Shown one piece after another: positions 34,009 to 43,206 of a stretch of 64,000 nt of DNA (position 1 is the stretch's first letter; every line of letters begins with the position of its first letter). Location: NCBI GenBank assembly GCA_037953625.1, contig CM075651.1, positions 62,234,501-62,298,500 of the forward strand, given 5' to 3'. Below the pieces are notes generated by a model. The model saw only the letters and a list, made by a program, of their open reading frames with translations, did not search any database and was not told where the DNA came from. The position numbers were made by a program, and so were the translations under genes. This DNA comes from Crotalaria pallida (Eukaryota; Streptophyta; Magnoliopsida; Fabales; Fabaceae).

Positions 34009-34875
34009 TCAGAAGGTAAGGTTGAGACGTCCAGGACGAAGTCCTGTATCATTGAGTAATCCCTCTGGAGCTGTGTTTGGTATGATCGCCGACACTCCAT
34101 GAAAAATGTGACGAGACTCGCCACCGAATATTAATACATCACCCGATCTCAAGATAATTCTTTCTTTTCTCCTTGGGTCTCTCTGATCTCCATAGAGAAA
34201 CTCAGCCGAGTCACCAATGCAGAATGATACCACTGGTATCCCCCTTTGCAGGCTTTCAACACTTTCGTCACGATCCTGATGAAGGCCAAGCTTCCCATTT
34301 TCTTCATAGAAATTGACAATGCAGACATCAGGGGACATGGAAGGGAGGATGTCCTCCACTTCACTTACACCGCCTTCCTTCTCAATCAAAGATTGTGCTT
34401 CTTGCATCGCTCCCATGACCAGCTGAGTGAAACGATCAGGGATATTGGGCGGTTCACTTCCATCAATTACCCTTTTGTGTCCATATACTCGGGTTTGAGG
34501 ATTCCAGTCTAATCCGAGGCACATCATTTTCAGTCGGAGTCTGGCTCCACTTGCAAAGCCTGGTTGATAAAAACCTCCAGGACCTAAGCCCATCTCACGA
34601 CAGTTCTTTACTATGCCCACCTGTTCTTCATGAGTTAAGTTTTGCTTCAGGAGAACCATTCCCGGTCTCAAAATCATACTCTTCTTCTCACTAACTTGTA
34701 CCCCCACGTGTTGCTCCTGGTCTCCCATAGTCGATCTAAGCTTACCCATTGCAGAAGTTTGCCCTTCTTGAAAACAGATGTCATAAGGTTTGGATTCCAA
34801 AGAATCAGCAGGGGAATTGATCTTATGATCCGTAGCCGAACTGCCAGCAGGAGAATGGGAAAGCTGATTCTTCAT
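34009..34875 (-). CDS. AlkB-like 2OG-Fe(II) dioxygenase, copy 2, captured in an LTR retrotransposon
   Basis: 288 codons from ATG at 34875 to TGA at 34009. A polar N-terminus of about 50 residues is followed by LRPGMVLLKQ, the AlkB fold. Ordered landmarks are GPGGFYQPGF, KMMCLGLDWNPQT, NFYEENGKLGLHQDRDES (iron ligands H and D), VSFCIGDSAEFLYGD, GESRHIFHGV (third iron ligand H) and LRPGRLNLTF (2-oxoglutarate-binding Arg). This is the signature of plant ALKBH1-like proteins, which oxidatively demethylate nucleic acid; the normal family end lies only a few residues further on. There are no introns, suggesting capture of a spliced transcript. The gene lies in sense, about 190 bases after the primer-binding site. 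Catalytic residues are intact; expression is unproven. Confidence 0.88.
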   Translation of the reverse strand: MKNQLSHSPAGSSATDHKINSPADSLESKPYDICFQEGQTSAMGKLRSTMGDQEQHVGVQVSEKKSMILRPGMVLLKQNLTHEEQVGIVKNCREMGLGPGGFYQPGFASGARLRLKMMCLGLDWNPQTRVYGHKRVIDGSEPPNIPDRFTQLVMGAMQEAQSLIEKEGGVSEVEDILPSMSPDVCIVNFYEENGKLGLHQDRDESVESLQRGIPVVSFCIGDSAEFLYGDQRDPRRKERIILRSGDVLIFGGESRHIFHGVSAIIPNTAPEGLLNDTGLRPGRLNLTF

Positions 34876-35064
34876 GTCGCTACTCTGTGGCAACAAGGGA
34901 TTCTGTTGATGCAAACATGCATATAATTTAGTACATAACTACATAGGGTTTTATAACTATAATCCTAAGTAACTACTATAGAACTTGACACTATTTCCTG
35001 GTTACACTCTTGGTGAGTAACCATTGGAGATGTGAGTCCACACTCCAAAGGCCGAGCAAAAACT

Positions 35065-35076
35065 GCTCTGATACCA
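35065..35076 (-). other. Primer-binding site, family E, right unit
   Basis: GCTCTGATACCA (minus strand TGGTATCAGAGC), three bases from the LTR end. The adjacent LTR terminus is mutated here (TTTAATACTC in place of TGTAACACTC). Confidence 0.92.
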
Positions 35077-35079
35077 AAA

Positions 35080-37783
35080 TTTAATACTCTCACATTTATT
35101 GGATAAGTTTAGGTTTTATTAAAATCGGAGTTTGAAAATTTCTTTTTAACACCTAAATTCCTTTTTATGGTTTTACGAAAATCCGGCAGAGTTTCCTCTG
35201 TTTTCCGGACTTCCCAAAAATTTTCTTCTAAAAACCTGTCAGTCCAGAATTGTTTTAAAAACATAAACAACAACAGTTAAAAGTCGTAACAGATCCTAAC
35301 GCCCGATTAATGCAATTTCAGGGCAAACTACTAATTCATATATAATTTACAAAAAGTAATTATCCACTTAAAATATGTAAAATACATTCCACGTAGTGGA
35401 ACTTAAAATCCTGCTCGGCCAGCACTGGTGTATTCTCCACTTCTGTACCTGAAAAATATTAACCACACAGGGGAAGCATCACACAGAACTTAAAAAAGAG
35501 ATTTCTAAGCAGATATATACGACACACCAAGACCATTCAAGCCTATGCTATACTACTTAATTCATGTTCTTCTTTTCCTCTTTACTTCCTAACTGTTTCC
35601 CAATTCCTTTTTCTATCTAATTGTTTTCTTTTAAATAATCCCTAACCTCTAATTATTCTTATTCCTCATTACTTTCGCTCTTTCATTTTTATTCCTTTTT
35701 CCTAATCACCCTAATTTCTCTACTCACTCTCTTTCCAATTAACCTATTTCTTCTTCTTCCTATCCCATCTTCTTATTCTCATTCTTTATCCGTTTTCCAT
35801 TAGTCGTTTATGTTTAGCATTTCCATAATTATTCTCCGTATTTATTTCCTTTAATTCCTATATCAATTTCATTGTTCACCTTCTTATTTCATTTTTCAAT
35901 GTCCACTCTATTATCCATTTTTCCTTTTCATTACCATTTTCCATTTCCTTTTCCATTTTTCCTTTTTAATGATTTTCCCCGTTTCCGAATAAATCCCGTT
36001 ATATCCCCTTACCTTTTTCCTTATTCTTTTCCCTTTTATTTACGGTGTATGTATGTCTCCACCAAATCGAAGGCCTACATACATACACCAATCACGATGT
36101 ATGTCTCCACCAAATCGAAGGCCTACATACATCGCTTTTCCATTACCATTATCTTATCCAATTTTATTCCCTGTTTCCCTTATTCATTACCTTTTATTTA
36201 CGGTGTATGTATATCTCCACCAAATCGAAGGCCTACATACATACACCGTCGACGATGTATGTCTCCACCAAATCTAAGGCCTACATACATCGCCCCAGTT
36301 TCGTTGTATTGTCTCTCCCAAATCGAAGGCCTACAATACAACCCCAATTTTACGATGTATCGTCTCCCCCAAATCGAAGGCCTACGATACATCACCATAT
36401 TTATCCAATATTAATTGTCCATATTATTTGTCATTATTTTGTCTACCAATTCCGTTTGACTTTTACCTGATTTTGCCATGTACAATTATACTTTAATTCT
36501 CTTTACCCTCATTTGTTCATTTCTAAATTTATTTCCCTATTCACCATTTCTATTCTTTTGCCACACCCTACCAGTCTAATTAATTAATTATTCTGTTACT
36601 TACCTTTTTATTCATCACTATTGGTTTCCCCTATTTACTCCATCTATCTTTCCTCATTATTAGCGGGTTACCCTAAGGTTCGTTAGCAATTAACATTTCC
36701 CCCGGTCCTAGCGATAGATATAACTACCGAGAAATACACCCCTTAAGGACTGGTAATGAAACCCCTTACCTCAATCGATGACAGTGAGAGGGGTAACCTT
36801 AATCTGACGCTTTACTCCCCGACCCACACTTTAGCTCGGCTCCAACTTGATCCTAAGTTTCCCCAATCTTCGACTCCAAGCACGGTGGGGACAATCGATC
36901 TTGATCACGGTGACGGTGTTGCTCTTCGACACCGGGAGGAGAGAGAGAAAGCTCGGCTAAAAGGGGAAGGAGAGAGGGAACCAAGAGGGAAGAGAGAGAA
37001 AGGGCCAAAGGGAGAGAGAAAAAGAGAGAAAGGAGTTTGTGAGGGTAGTGGGTGGCCGGCGTGGTGGCTGGCCGTGGTGGTGGTTTGTGGTGGCAGGAGA
37101 AGAGAGGAGAAAGTGATGAGGGAAAGAGAGAGAAAGAGATCTAGAGGGAAGAAAGAGAAAGTAGATCTATGGGGAGGAGGAAGGCCAAGGAGAGGGGCGG
37201 CCTTGGGTGGTGGAGTAAGGAGGACGCCGGAGTTGAAAGAGGAGAGGTGGAAATGGGGTTTTGAGCCCTAGAGAGAGAAAGCAAAAGGGGAATGAATGGA
37301 GAAGAAGACTCAACGTGTTTTATGTTGTTTCTGCACGAAGTATCCTGATACTTTGGCTGGTATCCGGATACTTTTACCAGATGCCTGATTTATTTTTTCT
37401 ATTTTTCAGCTATTTTCTCCCCAACTTCAAATAGCCATAACTTCTTCGTTCACCGTCGGATCTTGCTCAAATTTGAGGAGCAACTTCCTAAAAATCATAT
37501 CTTCATATCCAACGGTGGAAATTTTGTTTTGAGTCCTAAATCTTTTATTTTGATTTTCTAACCTACGTTATGTTTTAACACCGAATTATCTATTTTTCTG
37601 GCCTGCTCCTAACTTCAATTTAATGTTCCTTTCTTTTCTAACCTTATTATTATTATTGTTATCCTTTTCTAATGTTAAAATACTTCTTTTAAATAACTAT
37701 TTATAGTTTATTATCATTATTTCCTTTATTGCAGCTATTATATTTACTTATTCGCATTTGGGTTTAAAATTTGGGATGTTACA
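35080..37783 (-). repeat. 5' LTR of the complete family E unit
   Basis: 2,704 bases, ending GGGATGTTACA at the right. It carries six array-1 hairpins in two groups (36044-36134 and about 36202-36392) but none of the CACAGGG units. The inner terminus is mutated. To the right it directly interrupts the copia gag, leaving TTGTT as the expected target duplication, whose partner is not in the window. Confidence 0.92.
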
Positions 37784-38643
37784 TTGTTCAACCTTCCTTT
37801 TCTCCTTAGAATCTTATTGAACTTTCTTAGTAGAAGTTTCATATCCTCTTCATCAATGTCTGAATCGGTATCTTCATTATCAACATCATCATCATCATCG
37901 GAACTGTCTTCCTTTTTATATGACCTTTGAGCTTTAAGAGCGATTCCTTTTCTCTCTTTGTTCTCGTCCGACTCTTCATGCATATGCAAACGTTCAAGCT
38001 CCATTTCATGTTCTTGAAGTTTTCCGAAAAGTGTTTCTAAGTCCATGGTGTCCAAGTCCTTTGATTCAACAATTGCGGTAACCTTAGGTTGCCATTCCCT
38101 ACTTAGACATCTTAAAACTTTGTTAACAAGTTCACAATTCAAGAAAGTTTTACCAAGAGCAATGAGATGATTAACAATATGAGTAAAACGTTTTTGCATA
38201 AAACATATAGATTCATTAGGCAACATATGAAACAATTCATATTCATGCATCAAAGAATTTAATCTAGCACGTCTAACTTCACTAGTGCCTTCATGTGTGA
38301 CTTGCAAGGTGTCCCACATTTCTTTGGCATTACGACATTGGGAGACTCTAAAGAACTCATCATAAGATAGAGCGGAGGTGATGATATTCTTAGCTTTTAA
38401 ATCATATTGAATTTTCCTTTTATCATCATCGGTCCACTTATCTTTGGGAGTAAGTGTAAGCACACTTTCTACATCTTTTGAGGGAATATAAGGATCATTT
38501 TCAATGGCTTCCCAAATGTTCACATCTATAGCTTCTATAAAGATTCTCATCCTAATTTTCCAATAACCATAACCCTCTCCACCAAACATAGGAGGGCGAT
38601 TTATTGAAGCACCTTCACCACCAAAAGGATTCGTAGAACCCAT
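37784..38643 (-). pseudogene. gag: Ty1/copia gag (UBN2 type), 3' truncated by LTR E
   Basis: Capsid gene of a copia element of the SIRE/Maximus style. From ATG at 38643 it reads MGSTNPFGGEG, FGGEGYGYWKIRMRIFIEA, DLKAKNIITSALSYDEFFRV, AKEMWDTLQVTHEGTSEV and KVLRCLSREWQPKVTAI, the usual UBN2 core. An acidic run (SSDDDDDVDNEDTDSD) follows, then KFNKILRRKGR, where the zinc knuckle would follow. LTR E cuts in at 37783; the last 13 codons of the open frame are LTR sequence. Pol is absent from the window. Confidence 0.92.
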
Positions 38644-38699
38644 TGTAGTTTCTTCAAGGATCTTAACGAAAAAGCTCTATGCTCGTGTCTTTCGACCGA

Positions 38700-38711
38700 G
38701 CTCTGATACCA
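38700..38711 (-). other. Primer-binding site of the copia element
   Basis: GCTCTGATACCA on plus, TGGTATCAGAGC on minus, 57 bases upstream of the gag ATG and one base from the LTR end. Confirms minus orientation. Confidence 0.92.
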
Positions 38712-38712
38712 A

Positions 38713-40427
38713 TGGTGAGAACCTACAATCGGTGAGTGAAACAACTAGGATACACTAGGAGAACACCTAGAAGGGGGGGTTGAATAGGTGTTAGAGAAAC
38801 CTTGAAAGATTTCGCAAGAAACAAATCAAAACGATTAAAACAAATGATTTTCACAAAAATTCTTTAGCCTTAATCGATTAATGACATGAACTAATCGATT
38901 AATGCCTCTGTTAATGGATTAATCACTTTTCAAACAAATACGAAAATCAATCAATTAACACATATGACCAGAGATTCAGCGGAAACAATTAACACCTATA
39001 TTCTTATTGATTAACCTAGGTTATAAAAAATGATTTTCCCTTTATCAATTTTGCACAATTAAGATTCAATTCAATCAATTATGAAAAATCACTTTTTGTA
39101 GGTTTTCAATCAAGAACACAATTAAAGACTTGAATTGTAAAGAGTAGAGAGTTTAGAGATACGACACAGTGATTTATCCTGGTTCACTTTCATCCACTTG
39201 AAAGCTACTCCAGTCCCCTCTTCAACCAAGAGAGATTCTTCACTATGAGGAATTAGAGTTTCTCAAATTACAAGTAAATGCCTCACAAGACTCCCTTCTT
39301 GCTAGCCTACAAGAGATACCACACCCTTGCCTTGTAACCCTATTGATATCTAATCTAACCTCTTCTCTTGCTTGCCGATACCCCACAACAAGACTTCCAA
39401 TTGCTTTGGGATTCTTCAAAGACTTCCACTTGCTTGCTTTACTGCAAGACTTCCAATTGCTTGTTAACACAACAAGGCTACCAAGTGCTTGATGAAATGC
39501 CACACCAAGGCTTCCAAATAACTTTGCTTGATTCACAACCAAGACTTCCAATTGTTGTAGATAGCTTGCCTCTTGCAAAGATTACAACTCAAATAAAAAC
39601 AAAATAACAATCCTATGAATCTCTTTCAAAAGCTATGAAAAGATCAACATGAGAGATTCAAGGTTCTTGATCAAAGAATGTAAAAGTTAAAGCTTTGATC
39701 TTGAGAAAGTGAGAGAGAATATACTGGCTTTGATTCTTTGTAAAATTGATATAAAAATGATAGGTAATTGTAATAATGATTCACAAAGGTTAGAAATAGG
39801 TTTATATAGAATACCCAAAAGTTAGGAATGGTTAGAAATGCTTTTGAGAAGTGAAAAACTCATTTAAAAACAGTAACAGCTCGTGTTACTCGAGTAACAA
39901 AGTTACTACTCGAGTAACAAGTGTAAAACTTGTTCACTACTCGAGTAATTTTAGTTACTACTCGAGTATTTACGCAAGGCTTTAAAATTCTAATCGAGTA
40001 ATCAGCCCCTTAATCGAGTATTTGCGCAAGACTGCAAAATTCTAATCGAGTAAACAAGTGGCTAATCGAGTAGTCAGTTCAAAAAACACTTAAAAACTTG
40101 TTTTCTCAAAATCTAAACCTTTTCTTTCAAACCTTTAAGCCACCTATTGATTTTAAGCAAAGTGAATACTCAAAATATGATATAATCATGAAATCAAAAG
40201 AGATTCACTACCCTCTAATAAACTCTACCCAAACTCATAAACTAAAAGACTTGTGAGGCTAAAGATAAAACAATAAAACATAAACTACCAAACTAAGTCT
40301 TCATGAGTTGGCTCTCTCTTTATCACTTGATGTTTGTTTTTGCTTGTTGAGCTTGAACTTGATGAACACATTTAAGCTTGTTCAAAACCTTTTGGCATTT
40401 ATCAAAACATTCTTCATGGATCTTACA
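38713..40427 (-). repeat. 5' LTR of the copia element
   Basis: The inner edge (38713) is fixed by the primer-binding site; the outer edge is taken at ATCTTACA (40427), giving TG..CA ends on the minus strand. Inside is the AGAAGGGGGGGTTGAATAGGTG-like word usual near the inner end of such LTRs (about 38770-38792). Also present are TTAATCGATTAA palindromes (38872-38925) and an ACTCGAGTA array. ORFs here are not coding. The outer edge is less certain than the inner. Confidence 0.72.
39886..40075. repeat. ACTCGAGTA / AATCGAGTA array in the copia LTR
   Basis: Four copies of TTACTCGAGTAA-type palindrome and one ACTCGAGTATT are followed by four copies of TAATCGAGTA, with intervening TTTACGCAAG / TTTGCGCAAG repeats. 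The same core palindrome fills the unrelated LTR A. Confidence 0.85.
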
Positions 40428-40913
40428 CTGAGGACTCAACCAGACGAACGAATGGATGAAGAACCAGTGACCCACTCTGGAACGTCTCTAATTTTGATAT
40501 GGAAACAATGTATATATTTTAAGAGATGTATCCAAGAGGAAACCTAGTTTTCATACTTTAATATAATTGTGGCACAAATCAAATTTATATATCTGATGTT
40601 ATGAGTCAATGAACTATTTTAATATATTCCGCTCACTCTGATTTTATCGTTCGGCACGAAGGAAGTATTGTTAAAGTTGGATTTCCTGGGATGACCTAAT
40701 AACTAAGTATTTTCGAAAGCTATTTTGTACTACAAAGGTTATCTCAAAAGGATTCTAAAATGTTCAGCAAATAATTACTTCTTCTACAGAATTTAGTTCC
40801 AATACATGGTTTAAATTTGAGTACCACATTCAAGGAAAAATTTTCATACTCAAACTTTTCCAACACGTTTCAATAATAAGTGAAATTCTTTTTAAGAAAC
40901 GAGGGATGTTACA
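40428..40913 (+). repeat. 3' part of a plus-oriented Ty3/gypsy LTR
   Basis: Ends GAGGGATGTTACA and contains GCTCACTCTGAT, as near the 3' end of LTR A, but is otherwise different. The left edge coincides with the copia LTR end, so it was the copia target. No gene. Confidence 0.55.
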
Positions 40914-42086
40914 CTCTTGATCTACAAGGGACAAGGCTTGGTTAAACTTGGATCTCCCTCTTCTTCCTCTCCTAGAGCTCTCGGCCACCACTCTCTTTTC
41001 TCACTCTCTTTCTTTTATTTTTTTTTTCTCTAAGAGTTTGGTGAGTCTCTTAGGAGTATGTTTTGTGTTGGTGTGAAGAAATGGGGTGAATAAACTAAGG
41101 CTCCAAATATATATAGGCAATCACACTCTTCCTCCCTTGCCCTTATTATTTGGTTCGGCCATACATTAGTGGGAAGGGTAATTTTGGCCTTACAAAAACT
41201 TGTATGGGTGGTCTTTATTAAATGGAAGGGGACAAGGTAGGATAGGTTAGATTCTAGGGGTCACTTTAGGGCTAAGTATTAGTTAGGAAATAGTTAGGGT
41301 TTTGGTTATTTGGTTTGGTTCTAGTTTAGTTTGGTTACTAATTTCTTAACCTATAAGTTTCTAGAATTCCTACATCCTAGCTCATACATACACACATACA
41401 CACGTACATACATGTACACATATATATACATACACAGTCATACACACATGCCGTACTATACACACACAAATACATACATTTTTCATTTTATTTTCTAACC
41501 ATATTTACTTAAGTTTATTAATTCACACAACAAGGCCATTAATTCAAAAATCACACTCATACAATCATTTCCATGAATCATAAATCAAACACACATTCAA
41601 TCAAGCATTCCTCGCACAAAAATTTCAAGCCAAATCAATAGATTTATTTTCTTTAAAACACAATTTCCAAAATTCGTATTCCTTAGTTCTGAAAATATAT
41701 TTTTATAAATCAACCCAGAAAAATCTGAAAATTACATTTTCAAAATCTACGCTTCAAGACGATCGTTTTGATATAAAAATCATGAAAATCCGAGTTACGG
41801 TTAAAAAGTTACAAATTTTCCAAGTTAACAATTCAAAAAGAAAACTTCATTTTAAATTAAAATCATTCTTTAATAAAATCACAATTCATTCCTTATAAAT
41901 CCAGTCAACAAAATTCTTTACTTTTCATTTATAAAAAGATTTGGTTCATAAAAATCCTTGAAAATCAGTACTTTATTTCTTACGCTCGTAAAATACTTGT
42001 CCAAAAATCTTTTATAAAACAGAACTTCAAGGTTTATTTTAACAAAATTCGTTCTTGCACGTACGGGAAAAATGCGGGGTGTTACA
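40914..42086 (-). repeat. Fragment of a family C LTR
   Basis: It matches the right end of the C LTR (about 61679-62855): a CTTGGTCTAAGCTTGG-like start, a gene-like TTCTCTTCTC tract, a CA-rich microsatellite (41387-41450), then CGAGTTACGGTTAAAAAG and GGAAAAATGCGGGGTGTTACA. The left portion is missing. It ends exactly where B LTR sequence resumes (GTAATCC). Confidence 0.78.
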
Positions 42087-42138
42087 GTAATCCTTACGTC
42101 AAAACATTCATAACAAATCTAATCTAATAACACTATCC

Positions 42139-42531
42139 TTAAACCATTCTATTGAAAATGATCGGATGAAGTTCCTTCTTCTTCTTGCGTTCTCTACTCG
42201 CCCTCGAGGATGATGCCCTTCTTGTTGTTGTCCCCTCATTGCTAATGGATTCCAACTCCGCTCCATTGAGAAGGAAATAGTTCCTTCGAGTCTCGTACCG
42301 AAACTTCTCTGCGTAGTTCCTATATCCTCGTACGGTGACTTGCCCCAAGTGCGGCTCCAGGTTAGCTCCACTGAGTAGATGTTCTGGATCGGAAATCATG
42401 ATCTGGGAATAGCCGATCCACACCCAGCCATATGGGGTACGCTTCCATCCTCTTCCATACTTACTCCATGCGGTGACCTCCATGCAATACTCAATCTTCC
42501 CGTTGAGATACCAGCAGCACCGATATGCCAA
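42139..42531 (-). CDS. Conserved ORF in LTR B, copy without a clear start
   Basis: 130 codons with RCCWYLNG, YGRGWK, GWVWIGY, DPEH, ASSSRASRERKKKK and a final HPIIFNRMV. It matches the ORF at 12822-13253 throughout. The ATG used there is TCG here and no in-frame ATG precedes the conserved part (the extent given starts at TTG), so translation would need a non-AUG start or an upstream exon. Function not recognised. Confidence 0.33.
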   Translation of the reverse strand: MAYRCCWYLNGKIEYCMEVTAWSKYGRGWKRTPYGWVWIGYSQIMISDPEHLLSGANLEPHLGQVTVRGYRNYAEKFRYETRRNYFLLNGAELESISNEGTTTRRASSSRASRERKKKKELHPIIFNRMV

Positions 42532-43104
42532 TGAACAGGAGAGAGTAAGCGATCCGAACGACGCATCGTCGACGGTGTGGGATTACGATAGGCAAGATAA
42601 CAGGACCAAACAAACACAACAACCAAACATATTATTGACATCATTATCATTATTATCTTATATTATTAGCATTATTTTTATCCTCTTTCATTTCCTTCTT
42701 ACTTTCACATCTTATGAACATTCTTTCCTTTTCTCATTCATTTCCATTTCATCACTATATTTTCTTTTCCTCCAGTCTTATCAATTCATAACCTCTGGTA
42801 ATTGGGGAGTGTTAAAATATCCTCAAAGTATTCATTTCGATCTCGGCTATCACTCACGTCTACATCTCCTCGGTCATCCACCCAACCTAGTCGGAAGCAA
42901 ACAGGAGTACAGGACCTTTACCGTGCGGGCACGACAGCTGTCTCACAAACAATTGGTCCCAGGCCAGGAGGACTCAACCTCAAATCATATCATATCAATT
43001 CATATATATATACTCAAGGCAAACTGTCTCAAACTCACAGTGGCAATCAAAATGCCCCACTCCAGTCCCTCTCACAGTTCAAGATTTGCAATCTAGGGGG
43101 CGAT

Positions 43105-43206
43105 AGTATATTTCTAGTGGGCCCGCAGAACTTACCATGGCATTGGACTCAGTCCCTACCACGTTCGTATGCCACATGTGGAGTTTGTTCTTCCTAGAAA
43201 CATACT
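43105..43206 (-). other. Long stem-loop, copy in the left B LTR
   Basis: AGTATATTTCTAG (43105-43117) faces CTAGAAACATACT (43194-43206), complementary at 12 of 13 positions. The odd pair is A-C on plus, hence U-G on minus. The stem differs from the 12 kb copy at several paired positions. The inner GCAGAAC/GTTCTTC pairing has a true mismatch. Confidence 0.65.

Larger units (their letters stand above)
27956..37783 (-). mobile_element. Family E LTR retrotransposon array carrying AlkB-like genes
   Basis: Read on the minus strand: LTR (37783-35080), primer-binding site, AlkB-like ORF (34875-34009), about 1.9 kb of decayed sequence, polypurine tract, LTR (32088-29011), primer-binding site, a second AlkB-like ORF (28806 on), cut at 27956 by the Athila element. 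This is a tandem array sharing a central LTR, as arises from unequal recombination between elements. The outer right end interrupts a copia gag; the outer left end is lost. No gag is visible, so the element is non-autonomous. Confidence 0.85.
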
